Shown piece after piece: positions 8,705-16,834 of a DNA stretch of 64,000 nucleotides (its first letter is position 1; the number at the start of each line of letters is the position of its first letter). Below the pieces are notes generated by a model. It saw nothing but the letters and a program-made list of their open reading frames with translations. It made no database searches and was not told the DNA's origin. Origin of the DNA: Streptomyces humicola. Its GTDB lineage: Bacteria > Actinomycetota > Actinomycetes > Streptomycetales > Streptomycetaceae. Location: contig NZ_JANFNG010000014.1 of NCBI RefSeq assembly GCF_024436035.1, positions 98,030-162,029 of the forward strand, given 5' to 3'. Position numbers and translations under genes: made by a program.

Positions 8705-10363
8705 TCAGTCCGCGTAGGCGGGAACCCACTGCGCCGCCTCGACCGCCGCGCGCAGCTCCGACTCGGACGCCTTCGGCGCGACCCCGTCCTCGACCGCCGC
8801 AAGCGCCGCCGCCGCCGCGATCTCCCGGGCCGCCTCCCGCATCCCCGTCAGCGGCGGCAGCAGCGGCACGAGGCCGTCGGCGCCGGCCGCGCGCGTCGCG
8901 CACTCGCCGACGGCGCGGGCCGCGGCCACCAGCATCCGGTCGGTGACCCGGCTGGCCCTGGCCGCCGTCACCGCAAGGCCGATGGCCGGGAAGACGTACA
9001 CGTTGTTCGCCTGCGCCACCGGCACCTCGCGCCCGTCCACCTCCACCGGCGGGAACGGCGAACCGGTGGCGATCAGCGCCTTGCCGTCCGTCCACCGCGC
9101 CAGGTCCGCGGGCTCGGCCTCGGCGTGCGACGTGGGGTTCGACAGCGGGAAGATGATGGGCCGTTCGGATGACGAGGCCATCTGCCGCACGATCTCCTCG
9201 GTGAACGCGCCATGCGCCGTGGAGAGCCCGATCAGTGCCGTCGGCGCGACCTGCCGCACGACCTCGGCGAGTCCCGTGCCGTTCCAGCCGGCGGCCTCAC
9301 CGTCGTCGCGCGCGTACACCCGCTGTTCGTCCGTCAGATCGGTACGCGAGCGCACCAGCAGCCCGTTCACGTCGACGAACCAGAAGCGGGATGCGGCGTC
9401 CGCCTCCGAAAGCCCCTCGTCGACGAGCGCCGTACGGATCATGTCGGCGACGCCGACGGCCGCGGAGCCCGCCCCGACCACCACGAACCGCTGGTCGGTG
9501 AGCGCGGTGCCCGCGACCGAGACCGCGGTGGTGAGCGCGCCGAGCGCGACGGCCGCGGTGCCCTGGATGTCGTCGTTGAAGGTGAGCAGCCGGTCCCGGT
9601 AACGGGTGAGGATCGGTCGGGCGTGGACGGTCGCGAAGTCCTCCCACTGCAGCAACGTGCCCGGTAGCTCCGCCTCGACCGCCGAGACGAACGCCTCGAC
9701 CAACTCGTCGTAGTCGGCGCCGGTCAGCCGGTGCTCCCGCCTGCCGAGGTAGTGCGGGTTTGCGAGCAGCTCCTCGTTGTCGGTGCCGACGTCGAGCAGG
9801 ATGGGGAGGGTGCGGGCGGGGTGGATGCCGCCGATCGCCGTGTAGAGGCTGAGCTTGCCGATGGGGATGCCCATGCCTCCGACGCCCTGGTCACCGAGGC
9901 CGAGGATGCGCTGGCCGTCGGTGACGACGATCACGTCCACCTCCGGGTGCGGACGGTTGCGCAGGATCTCCCGGAACCGGTGACGGTCCTCCCAGGAGAG
10001 GAAGAGCCCACGCGGCCTGCGGTAGATCGCACTGAAACGGCGGCAGGCCTCCCCGACGGTCGGCGTGTAGACGATGGGAAGCATCTCCTCCAGATGCTCG
10101 GTGATCAGGCGGTAGAAGAGCACCTCGTTGGTGTCCTGGAGCTGGCGCAGGTAGATGTGCCGGTTGAGCGGCTTGTCGTAGTTGAGGAAGGCGGCGTAGG
10201 CGCGGTCGGCCTGCTCGTCGAGGGTCTCGACGGCTGGCGGCAGCAGCCCGTCGAGGCCGAGTTCGTCGCGTTCCTGACGGTTGAAGGCCGTGCCCTTGTT
10301 GAGCAGCGGGTCGGCGAGGAGCGCGGCGCCTCGGGCGCCGGTGGTTTCGGGCCGGTAGGTCAT
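8705..10363 (-). CDS. NAD-type malic enzyme
   Basis: A 552-residue malate dehydrogenase (oxaloacetate-decarboxylating), converting malate to pyruvate and CO2 with NAD(P). Diagnostic segments are MLPIVYTPTVGEAC near residue 95, GLGDQGVGGMGIPIGK, the metal-binding FNDDIQGTAAVALGA, the Rossmann loop VVVGAGSAAVG, and PLSNPTSHAEA near the end. Length matches the large, SfcA/eukaryote-like NAD-malic enzymes, not the 400-residue bacterial type; cofactor preference is inferred. GTG-ATG form consecutive possible starts (10366, 10363). The gene faces a truncated LysR-type regulator, which may once have controlled it. Confidence 0.92.
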   Translation of the reverse strand: MTYRPETTGARGAALLADPLLNKGTAFNRQERDELGLDGLLPPAVETLDEQADRAYAAFLNYDKPLNRHIYLRQLQDTNEVLFYRLITEHLEEMLPIVYTPTVGEACRRFSAIYRRPRGLFLSWEDRHRFREILRNRPHPEVDVIVVTDGQRILGLGDQGVGGMGIPIGKLSLYTAIGGIHPARTLPILLDVGTDNEELLANPHYLGRREHRLTGADYDELVEAFVSAVEAELPGTLLQWEDFATVHARPILTRYRDRLLTFNDDIQGTAAVALGALTTAVSVAGTALTDQRFVVVGAGSAAVGVADMIRTALVDEGLSEADAASRFWFVDVNGLLVRSRTDLTDEQRVYARDDGEAAGWNGTGLAEVVRQVAPTALIGLSTAHGAFTEEIVRQMASSSERPIIFPLSNPTSHAEAEPADLARWTDGKALIATGSPFPPVEVDGREVPVAQANNVYVFPAIGLAVTAARASRVTDRMLVAAARAVGECATRAAGADGLVPLLPPLTGMREAAREIAAAAALAAVEDGVAPKASESELRAAVEAAQWVPAYAD

Positions 10364-10482
10364 CACGTGGTCCCATGGTTCGTTGCGTCAGGCAGTCGGG
10401 CATACGGACGGTCAGGCAGTCAGGCAGTGCCGTCTCCTCTCGATCCTCCGCCAATCCCGTTCCATGCGTCCAATACCGGTGA

Positions 10483-10995
10483 CGAAGCGACACGTTGCGT
10501 GCGGGCACCGTCGACCTGGCGCTCACCGCCCCGCAACCGCGCGAACCGCGCGCCCGCGCACTGCGCTGGCGACGCCTGCTCACCGAGCCGCTCGGCCTCG
10601 CCGTGCCACCGGACCACCGCCTCGCCGGCCGCAAGCGCGTCCAGCTGGCGGAGCTCGCCGACGAGCCCTTCGTCGTGCTGCGCTCCGGCATGGGCCTGCG
10701 CACCATCGTCGAGGAGGCCTGCCGCACGGCCGGCTTCACGCCGCGCATCGCGTTCGAGGGCGACGAGGTCGCCACGCTGCGCGGCCTGATCGGTGCGGGA
10801 CTGGGGGTCTCCCTGCTCCCAGCCCATCACACCGAGGAGCCGCGCCGCGGCGAGCGCGCGCACCTGATCTCTGTCGTCGCCCCGGTCTGCACTCGCGAAA
10901 TCGGCCTGGCCTGGCTCGCCGACCGCCTCCTGCCCCCGGCCGCGCGCGCCTTCCGCGACCACGTCCTGCGCACCCGGCCGCCCCGTGCCCCGTAG
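10483..10995 (+). pseudogene. Truncated LysR-type regulator (effector-binding half only)
   Basis: The open frame from 10483 (first usable start TTG 10495) gives about 166 residues matching the last half of a LysR regulator. It has AGTVDLAL, then ALRWRRLLTEPLGLAVPPDHRLAG, LADEPFVVLRSGMGLR and LIGAGLGVSLLPAHH, the second lobe of the substrate-binding domain. The helix-turn-helix, linker and first lobe (about 130 residues, 390 bp) are missing. An in-frame TGA at 10480 and the divergent malic enzyme promoter lie directly upstream. It cannot bind DNA, so I call it a remnant. Codon use is still host-like, suggesting recent loss. Confidence 0.75.
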
Positions 10996-11015
10996 GCATG
11001 GGCGGGTCGGGGCAC
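10985..11015. terminator. Possible bidirectional terminator hairpin
   Basis: GTGCCCCG (10985-10992) is complementary to CGGGGCAC (11008-11015) with a 15-base loop. It sits exactly between the LysR remnant and the convergent LysM-SLT gene. There is no U-tract, as is common in Streptomyces. Confidence 0.45.
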
Positions 11016-11019
11016 GCTC

Positions 11020-11715
11020 TTAGTACGGGCCGTTGACGTTGTCGATCGAACCGTAGACGTGGTACGCGTAGTTGCACGCGGCCGTGATGTTGGCGACCGG
11101 GTCGACCAGGTTCCAGGACGTGCCGGGCACGTGGTAGGCGTTGAACGTCGGCTGGATGACCTGCAGCAGACCCTCGGAGGGCGTGCCGGCGGCGGCGTTG
11201 GAGTCCCAGTTGTTCACGGCGTTCGGGTTGCCGGACGACTCACGCATGATGTTGCGGTAGATGCCGTTGTAGCTGCCCGGTATGCCGTTCTGGGCCATGA
11301 TCGCCAGCGACTGGCGGATCCAGCCGTCCAGGTTGTTCGGGTACGTCGTGGAGCTGGCCGTCTGAGCGGTGGCCGTGGACGAGGAGGTCTTGGCCACGGC
11401 GGGGGTGGCGGTCGCGGTCGCGGTCGATCCGGACGGCGAACCGGAGGGCAGGTTCAGCACCTGGCCCGGCTGGATGATGTACGGGCTGGTGAGGTTGTTC
11501 GCGCTGGCGAGAGCCTGCCAGCCGCCGGCCACGTGCTCGGCGTTGGCGATGGACGTCAGGTTGTCACCGGACTGGACGGTGTAGGTGCTGGGGCTCGCGG
11601 CCTCGGCCGTCCCCGTCGAAACCACGCCGGTCAGTGCGAACGTACCGATGGCGACGGCGCAGCCGGTGGAGACCAGACGCGTACGGGTCAGGCGGTTGAA
11701 GGCAGCAATAGGCAT
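11020..11715 (-). CDS. Secreted LysM and SLT-type lysozyme-like protein
   Basis: A 231-residue exported protein. A signal peptide spans residues 1-40 (STGCAVAIGTFALTGVVSTG, cleavage near AEAAS). A LysM peptidoglycan-binding domain follows at about 44-90 (YTVQSGDNLTSIA ... IIQPGQVLNLP), then a Ser/Thr/Ala linker. A C-terminal transglycosylase SLT/goose-lysozyme-like domain starts at about 130, with the putative catalytic Glu in IMRESSGNPNAVN and the G-L-L-Q-V-I-Q-P-T motif. Proteins of this plan are frequent in Streptomyces and act as soluble muralytic enzymes. GAGG lies eight bases before the ATG at 11715. It has a long leader (see 11716-12259) with a conspicuous inverted repeat, suggesting regulated expression. 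Confidence 0.88.
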   Translation of the reverse strand: MPIAAFNRLTRTRLVSTGCAVAIGTFALTGVVSTGTAEAASPSTYTVQSGDNLTSIANAEHVAGGWQALASANNLTSPYIIQPGQVLNLPSGSPSGSTATATATPAVAKTSSSTATAQTASSTTYPNNLDGWIRQSLAIMAQNGIPGSYNGIYRNIMRESSGNPNAVNNWDSNAAAGTPSEGLLQVIQPTFNAYHVPGTSWNLVDPVANITAACNYAYHVYGSIDNVNGPY

Positions 11716-12259
11716 GGAGCGGACCTCTTCCGGGATTTGGTTGGCCGCAGTTGCCGTGTCCTATCGGCAAAAGATCCGCATTTCGGATAGCGGTGCGCTG
11801 CGGCGTGGACATTCTTAGCCGCTGGGAAATACGTCGACAATTGCCGATTTACTAAGCCGCCTAGTGGCGAGCCGGGCGATGTGGGACTTTGGTCCTGAAC
11901 TGAGGGTGTCAAGGACACATAAGCCCACTAGAGCGCTTCGTAAGTGATTTACGCCCTATGTCGCACACCACACCGCAGAGCGACATAAATAGGACATGCC
12001 AAGACGAGGGCCAGCCTCCGCCGACTTCTCACATTGGCGGTGATTACCCACCTAATGACACAGAAAGGAGTTACAAGACTCAAAGGCATTTACTGCCCTA
12101 AACCGGACATACGGGTGCCATGCTCAGCGGATGTGCTCCTTGATCTTCTCCGCCTCCAACGTGATCCCTGCGAGCGGCACCACTAAGCCGCTCTACGCGC
12201 ACACACACGTCGACAGGCCGCAGGCACGGTGAACGCGGCCGACGCACCGGAGTTGTCGC
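11716..12259. promoter_or_regulatory. Long AT-rich intergenic region upstream of the LysM-SLT gene
   Basis: This 544-bp stretch has no convincing gene and is unusually AT-rich for the window (for example 11930-12000). It contains a perfect 8-bp inverted repeat at 11957-11987 and a GTGTC-AAG-GACAC hairpin at 11906-11918. On the minus strand TTGACA lies at about 11906-11911. A plus-strand AAAGGAG near 12064 has no start codon behind it. I searched for the ydaO riboswitch core and did not find it. On the minus strand a 19-codon frame ending about 12126 reads VVPLAGITLEAEKIKEHIR, which looks like a protein tail but is preceded at once by a stop. Confidence 0.45.
11957..11987. promoter_or_regulatory. 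Inverted repeat TATGTCGC-N15-GCGACATA
   Basis: Perfect 8-bp arms at 11957-11964 and 11980-11987 around a 15-base spacer, about 245 bp upstream of the LysM-SLT start. The spacing would suit a dimeric activator binding site, or the arms could form an RNA stem. Neither partner is known. Confidence 0.5.
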
Positions 12260-12385
12260 GTGCTCCGACAGGGCCGCCGCGCGTTCGAACGGCATCTCGC
12301 GGCGCTCACCGCACTTACCGAACAGGGCCGCGCACACCAGGATCAAGCACACAAGGCTCAAGCACACAAGGCTCAAAGGGAGTGA
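12260..12385 (+). pseudogene. Possible 3' remnant of a winged-helix regulator, overlapped by 15-bp repeats
   Basis: A 41-codon frame starting GTG 12260 reads VLRQGRRAFERHLAALTAL, resembling the last helix of MarR-like winged-helix regulators, which often end GR-x-AFERH-x-AAL. It then passes through three 5-residue repeats (AHQDQ, AHKAQ, AHKAQ) and ends with a TGA 11 bp before the methyltransferase start. No DNA-binding part exists upstream because stops interrupt the frame. Either the regulator was deleted leaving its tail, or the match is chance. Its position would fit a former regulator-methyltransferase pair. Confidence 0.3.
12333..12377. repeat. Three 15-bp tandem repeats before a methyltransferase gene
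   Basis: Units at 12333-12347, 12348-12362 and 12363-12377 share the form CACACAAGGCTCAAG; the first is degenerate. They lie 19 bp upstream of the methyltransferase start, inside the possible regulator remnant. The period equals that of the array at 2142-2231. Confidence 0.85.
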
Positions 12386-12396
12386 AGGAGGGTTCC

Positions 12397-13107
12397 ATGG
12401 TGTCCACGGCGCCGTACAACGAGATCGCCCACTGGTACGAGCAGGAGTTCCTCCGCAGCCAGGAGGACGACCCGATCGGGGTCCACCGCGTGCTGCGGCA
12501 GCTGCTCGGTGAGGGCGCGGGCAGTTGCCTCGAGATCGGGTGCGGGACAGGGATTCACGCGAGCCGGCTGCGCGCGTTGGGCTGGGATCCCGTCGGGGTG
12601 GATCTGTCCGACGGGATGCTGCGGTACGCCCGCGGACGGCTGCCCGTCGCACAGGCGGACGCCGAGCGGCTGCCCCTGCGGGACGCGTCCGTGCCCGCCA
12701 CGGTCGCGGTAGTGGCACACACCGACATGCCGGGGTACCCGGCCGTCGTGTGGGAGGCGGCGCGCGTCCTGCGGACCGGCGGGGTGTTCGTGCACGTCGG
12801 CGTGCATCCCTGCTTCTGCGGCGGGTTCGCCGACCGCGGCGATCCCGACGCCGTCGTCGTCCGGCCCGGCTACCTCGACGGCCACTGGACGAAGGAGTCC
12901 TGGACGGACCACGGGCTTCGCGCCAAGGTCGGTGCCGCGCACTGGCCGCTGCCGGAGCTGATGCACGCGTTCCTCGATGCGGGGCTGACGCCGGAACGGT
13001 TCGCCGAGGGCGGCGGACCTACCCCCACCGTTCTCGGTCTCAGGGCGCGCAAGTTCACACCAGACGCCGTGCCGTCGCCCACCGTGTCAGCTCGTGCCGG
13101 TTGCTGA
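12397..13107 (+). CDS. Class I SAM-dependent methyltransferase
   Basis: A 236-residue UbiE/type-11-like methyltransferase of unknown substrate. Motif I is CLEIGCGTGIHASRL (residues about 45-60), motif II DPVGVDLSDGMLRYAR, then AERLPLRD and VLRTGGVFVHVG, in the usual order. There is no signal peptide or membrane segment, so it is cytosolic. The ATG at 12397 has a perfect AAGGAGG five bases upstream; a longer upstream reading lacks a start signal. Its last 53 bp overlap the end of the response regulator gene transcribed towards it. The neighbours do not reveal a pathway. Confidence 0.85.
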   Translation: MVSTAPYNEIAHWYEQEFLRSQEDDPIGVHRVLRQLLGEGAGSCLEIGCGTGIHASRLRALGWDPVGVDLSDGMLRYARGRLPVAQADAERLPLRDASVPATVAVVAHTDMPGYPAVVWEAARVLRTGGVFVHVGVHPCFCGGFADRGDPDAVVVRPGYLDGHWTKESWTDHGLRAKVGAAHWPLPELMHAFLDAGLTPERFAEGGGPTPTVLGLRARKFTPDAVPSPTVSARAGC

Positions 13108-13765
13108 GCTGCAGCTTCCGCAGCACCGCCGAGACATGGCTCTCGACCGTCTTCACGGAGATGAACAGCTGCTTGGCGATCTCCTTGTAGGCGTAGCCGC
13201 GCGCAATGAGCCGCAGCACCTCGCGTTCGCGCTGCGTCAGGCGGTCGAGGTCCTCGTCGACGGGCGGGGCGTCGGTCGAGGCGAAGGCGTCGAGGACGAA
13301 GCCCGCGAGGCGCGGGGAGAAGACCGCGTCGCCGTCGGCCACGCGGAAGATGGAGGTGACGAGGTCCGGGCCGGTGATCGTCTTGGTGACGTAGCCGCGG
13401 GCGCCCCCGCGGATCACGCCGATCACGTCCTCCGCCGCGTCCGAGACCGACAGCGCCAGGAAACGGACCGGGTGTTCGGCGTCGCCGGTGAGCGAGGCGC
13501 AGCGGCGCAGCACCTCGACGCCCCCGCCGCCCGGGAGGTGGACGTCGAGGAGGACGACGTCGGGGCGGGTGGCGGTGACGACGGTGACCGCCTGGTCGAC
13601 GTCGGCGGCCTCCCCGACCACGTCGACGCCGCTCGTCCCCGTGTCGCCGATCTCGGCCTGTACTCCGGTGCGGAACATCCGGTGGTCGTCGACGAGCACC
13701 ACCCGCACCTGACGCCGAGTCTGCTGTTCAGCCTGAGCCTGATCCGTGTGCTCGTGCTCGGTCAT
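13055..13765 (-). CDS. NarL/LuxR-type response regulator, partner of PspC sensor kinase
   Basis: A 236-residue two-component regulator. The receiver domain covers residues about 20-140: acidic pair in VVLVDDHRMFR, phospho-acceptor Asp in DVVLLDVHLPG, Thr/Ser in LALSVSD and Lys in YVTKTI. The C-terminal LuxR helix-turn-helix reads LTQREREVLRLIARGYAYKEIA. The gene start overlaps the end of the kinase gene by 4 bp (ATGA), so the two are translationally coupled. The far end overlaps the methyltransferase gene by 53 bp tail to tail. Targets are unknown; the PspC domains on its kinase and on the divergent protein suggest envelope stress. Confidence 0.93.
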   Translation of the reverse strand: MTEHEHTDQAQAEQQTRRQVRVVLVDDHRMFRTGVQAEIGDTGTSGVDVVGEAADVDQAVTVVTATRPDVVLLDVHLPGGGGVEVLRRCASLTGDAEHPVRFLALSVSDAAEDVIGVIRGGARGYVTKTITGPDLVTSIFRVADGDAVFSPRLAGFVLDAFASTDAPPVDEDLDRLTQREREVLRLIARGYAYKEIAKQLFISVKTVESHVSAVLRKLQLSNRHELTRWATARRLV

Positions 13766-15030
13766 GCCGTCGCCCTCTCCATCTCCAGCTCCACTTCGGT
13801 GCCCCCGCCCGGCGCGGCGCGCAGGGACGCCTTGCCGCCGTTGCGCTGCATGCGGCCGATGATCGATTCCCGTACGCCCATGCGGTCGTCCGGCACCTGG
13901 TCGAGGTCGAAGCCGGGCCCCCGGTCGCGCACCGAGACGAAGACCTTGGCCTCCTCCACCTCCGCGTACACCTGGACCGCTTCTGCGGCGGTCCCGGCTG
14001 CGCTGCCACCGTACTTGGCCGCGTTCACCATCGCCTCACGCGCGGCCTGCATCATCGCGTAGAGAGGGTGTGCGTCGAGCGGGCAGTCGCCGACGCACAC
14101 CACCTCCACCGGGACGCCGTGCGCGTCCTCGACCTCGGCGGCCGTTCTGCGTACCGCCTCGGCGAGCGTGTTCGGCTCGTCCTCCCGGCCGTTTCCCTCG
14201 GGCCGGTAGAGCCACGCGCGCAGCTCGCGCTCCTGCGCGCGCGCCAGGCGTGCGACCTCGCGCGGGTCGTCGGCGTTGCGCTGGATCAGGGTGAGGGTGT
14301 GCAGTACGGAATCGTGCACGTGGGCGGCGACTTCGGCGCGCTCCTGCGCCCGGATCCGCATCATCCGCTCCGCCGACAGATCCTGCGTCATGCGGACGAG
14401 GTACGGGCCGGCGAGGAGCGCGATGCCGACGAGTACGGCGAGCGACGCCTGCAGCATCGAGCCCAGCTCCTTCGTGGAGCCGCGCAGGAGAAGGATGCCG
14501 GTGACGCCGGCGCACACCAGGATCACGCCCGCCGCACCGCGTGCGATGGGCAGGAACCGTTTGCTGCGGCTCATCTCGACCCAGCGGGCGCGCCGCGCGT
14601 TGTCGGCCTGCCGCCACACCAGCGCGACACCGGCGCCGATCAGCAGCGTGGGCCAGATGTAGGCGTTCGCCGCTCCACCGGCGGTGAGATTCCTGACGAG
14701 CGCTCCGGCGGCGGCGACCATCGCGATCAGGGCGATGACCTGGCCCCGGTCGGGCCTGCGCAGTCGGCGGCCGCGGGCGGCCTCGGTCGCCGTGACCCCG
14801 CCGACGCCGAGCGGGACGACGAACCAGAAGATCGCGTAGAGCAGGATGCCGAGCCCCTGGATGGTGGCGAGGCCGACGAACACGATCCGCACCCACGACA
14901 CCGGCAGCCCGAGATGCCCGGCGAGGCCGCGCGCGACGCCGCCGCACATCCGCCCCTCGGAGCTGCGGTAGAGCCGGCGCCGCGGCGGCGCGTCGTCGAA
15001 GTCGAGCGTGGGCATGGCTCCGATCGTCAC
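13762..15030 (-). CDS. PspC-domain sensor histidine kinase
   Basis: A 422-residue membrane kinase. Residues about 15-75 form a PspC domain (LYRSSEGRMCGGVARGLAGHLG then a hydrophobic helix). Several more membrane helices extend to residue 210. The HisKA_3 box has its phospho-His in VAAHVHDSVLHTL. A HATPase domain follows with N-box EAMVNAAKYGG and G-box DRGPGFDLD. Such NarL-type kinases pair with the LuxR regulator encoded directly downstream. The first start is GTG 15030; an ATG at 15015 (MPTLDFDD) is equally plausible because neither has a well-spaced ribosome binding site. The gene is divergent from another PspC protein, so both may share a regulatory region of about 110 bp. Confidence 0.92.
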   Translation of the reverse strand: MTIGAMPTLDFDDAPPRRRLYRSSEGRMCGGVARGLAGHLGLPVSWVRIVFVGLATIQGLGILLYAIFWFVVPLGVGGVTATEAARGRRLRRPDRGQVIALIAMVAAAGALVRNLTAGGAANAYIWPTLLIGAGVALVWRQADNARRARWVEMSRSKRFLPIARGAAGVILVCAGVTGILLLRGSTKELGSMLQASLAVLVGIALLAGPYLVRMTQDLSAERMMRIRAQERAEVAAHVHDSVLHTLTLIQRNADDPREVARLARAQERELRAWLYRPEGNGREDEPNTLAEAVRRTAAEVEDAHGVPVEVVCVGDCPLDAHPLYAMMQAAREAMVNAAKYGGSAAGTAAEAVQVYAEVEEAKVFVSVRDRGPGFDLDQVPDDRMGVRESIIGRMQRNGGKASLRAAPGGGTEVELEMERATA

Positions 15031-15141
15031 ATGCCCGGGGCTCGACCTGCATCAGGGTCGGCCCCGAGGAGTCCCTGACAGGGCAGGCTCAGGGTCACGC
15101 CAGGGTGGACACGGTATCGGCGGCCCGCGCCGCCCGTCACC

Positions 15142-16602
15142 ATGGGAGACATGACGGAGGGCATGACGGGCGACGGGACGGCCGAGGACGGGGCGCCCGG
15201 GGACGCGCGGCCGGGGCTGACGCGCAGTCCCCGGCAGAAGGTGGTCGGCGGCGTGTGCGGGGGCCTGGGCCAGTACCTCGACCTCGATCCGGTGATCTTC
15301 CGCGTCGTCCTCGCGGTACTCGCGCTGACCGGTGGCGTCGGCCTGATCGCCTACGGGATCGGATGGCTGCTGATCCCGATGGACGGCGAGGAGGAGACCG
15401 AGCTGCGCAGGTTGCTGTCGGGACGGGTCGACGGGCCCGGTCTGACCGCGGTGCTGTGCGCGCTCGTCGGCTCGGGCCTCTTCCTGTCGACGATCGACAA
15501 CAGCAGCAACGAGGTGTTCTCGGCCTGCCTGGTGGGGGCGACCGCGGCGGCCGTCTACTGGTCGCAGCAACGCCGTCGCCAGGTCCGTGCCGGCCATGCG
15601 GACCGCGAGGCGTCCTACGCGAACGCCTCCGCCACGACGTCCGACGCCCCGCCGGCCGCACAGCCGCCCCCGGCGGATGCGACCACGGCGTCGTGGTGGC
15701 GAAGCACCCCCGGCCGCACCGGGCCCGGCACCGGCACCGGCTACCTCTGGGGCCCCGAGGAGGTCGCGGGCGACGCATCGGGCGACGCCACGACGTGGCC
15801 GGCCGATGCGCCGTACGACGGCCGGCAAGGGCGGCCACCCCGCGCCCGTGATCGGGACCGTGGCCGTGACCGTACCCGCCCCCCGTACGCGCCTCCCGTG
15901 CCGCGCGAGCGGTCGTCCTTCGGGGTGGTCACCTTCCTGTTCGCGCTCGCCGCCGCGGCGGTCGCCGTCGCCGTCTCCTGGCACCACCACCCGCTCGGCA
16001 CGACGCTGCAGACCGGTCTCGTCGCCGCGCTCGGCGTGTTCGGGCTCGGGCTGATCATCAGCGCGTTCATGGGACGCCGCAGCGGCGGCACCGTCGTCCT
16101 CGCGCTGCTGACCACGATGCTGCTCGCGGGCGCGGCAGCGCTTCCGACCTCGATCGGCACCGACTGGCGCCCGACCATCGTCCGGCCGGCCACCGCCTCA
16201 CAGGTGCTGCCGCAGTACAAACTCCGGCCGGGCGACGGCCGGCTGGACCTCAGCGGCCTCGACCTCAAGGGCTCCACCGTGACGAGCTCCGTGGAGATGG
16301 GCGCCGGCCGTCTGCTGGTGCTCGCGCCGCAGAACGCCACCGTGCAGGTGAATGCCAAGGTCGGCGTCGGCGACCTCGACTTCCCCGAACTCGGGCCGCA
16401 CGACATCACGGTGAAGCCGGGCATCCGGCGCTCGGTGACGCTCTACCCGCCGGCCGGCACGAAGTCCGCCGGCACCATCACCCTCGACCTCAAGCTCGGC
16501 ATCGGACAGGTGGAGGTGGAACGTGGCCCGCTCCCGGCAGTCCCCGCAGCCCCGGCAGGCCCGGCAGCCCCGAGGACCTCGGCAGCTCAGCACAACCCGT
16601 GA
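15142..16602 (+). CDS. PspC-domain membrane protein with C-terminal beta-rich domain
   Basis: A 486-residue membrane protein. The PspC domain is at about 25-90 (LTRSPRQKVVGGVCGGLGQYLDL, then VILA-type helix ending LLIPMD). More helices follow near 100-140 and 250-330. A C-terminal soluble domain of about 120 residues comes next (GDGRLDLSGLDLKGSTVTSSVEMGAG and later repeats of GVGDLDFPEL form), resembling the toastrack/DUF4097-like domains found in PspC-type anti-stress proteins. Start choice is uncertain: ATGs at 15142, 15151 and 15162 crowd together, and only the later ones have purine runs. It is divergent from a PspC histidine kinase. It probably senses or stabilises the membrane; this is inference from family. 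Confidence 0.85.
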   Translation: MGDMTEGMTGDGTAEDGAPGDARPGLTRSPRQKVVGGVCGGLGQYLDLDPVIFRVVLAVLALTGGVGLIAYGIGWLLIPMDGEEETELRRLLSGRVDGPGLTAVLCALVGSGLFLSTIDNSSNEVFSACLVGATAAAVYWSQQRRRQVRAGHADREASYANASATTSDAPPAAQPPPADATTASWWRSTPGRTGPGTGTGYLWGPEEVAGDASGDATTWPADAPYDGRQGRPPRARDRDRGRDRTRPPYAPPVPRERSSFGVVTFLFALAAAAVAVAVSWHHHPLGTTLQTGLVAALGVFGLGLIISAFMGRRSGGTVVLALLTTMLLAGAAALPTSIGTDWRPTIVRPATASQVLPQYKLRPGDGRLDLSGLDLKGSTVTSSVEMGAGRLLVLAPQNATVQVNAKVGVGDLDFPELGPHDITVKPGIRRSVTLYPPAGTKSAGTITLDLKLGIGQVEVERGPLPAVPAAPAGPAAPRTSAAQHNP

Positions 16603-16834
16603 GCTGCGCGTGTTCCGGCCGTCGGCGCTCATCGCGGGGCTGGTCTTCCTCGCCGTCGCGGCAGGCTTCGGCCTGGACGCGGCGGGCGCCTGGCATGCCC
16701 CGCTGGTCCTCCTGCCGCCGGTCGTCGGCGGCGGGCTCGCACTCGCGGGCGTTGCCGGGGTGATCAGCCGATCGGCAGAGCGCCGTAGGAGGCGTGCTGC
16801 GCCGGCCGACGGCGACCCCGGCGCCGGGAGATGA
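16523..16834 (+). CDS. Small two-helix membrane protein coupled to the PspC gene
   Basis: A 103-residue protein with an Arg/Gln/Pro-rich cytosolic N-terminus, two hydrophobic helices (LIAGLVFLAVAAGFGLDAAGAW and PLVLLPPVVGGGLALAGVAGVI) and a basic tail. GTG 16523 is preceded by GGAGG in GGTGGAGGTGGAAC, supporting the start although it lies 80 bp inside the PspC gene. The last 71 bp overlap the convergent DoxX gene. I do not recognise a family beyond the small membrane protein that usually follows this PspC gene in Streptomyces. Confidence 0.7.
   Translation: MARSRQSPQPRQARQPRGPRQLSTTRELRVFRPSALIAGLVFLAVAAGFGLDAAGAWHAPLVLLPPVVGGGLALAGVAGVISRSAERRRRRAAPADGDPGAGR

Noticed and set aside
11716..12110. 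A second c-di-AMP riboswitch before the LysM-SLT gene
   Set aside because: The conserved GGGGTGAATC and CCGACAGCTAACC blocks are absent on either strand.
12126..12182. Minus-strand frame reading VVPLAGITLEAEKIKEHIR
   Set aside because: It looks like the tail of a real protein, but a stop codon lies directly upstream and I cannot name a family; mentioned only in the intergenic description.
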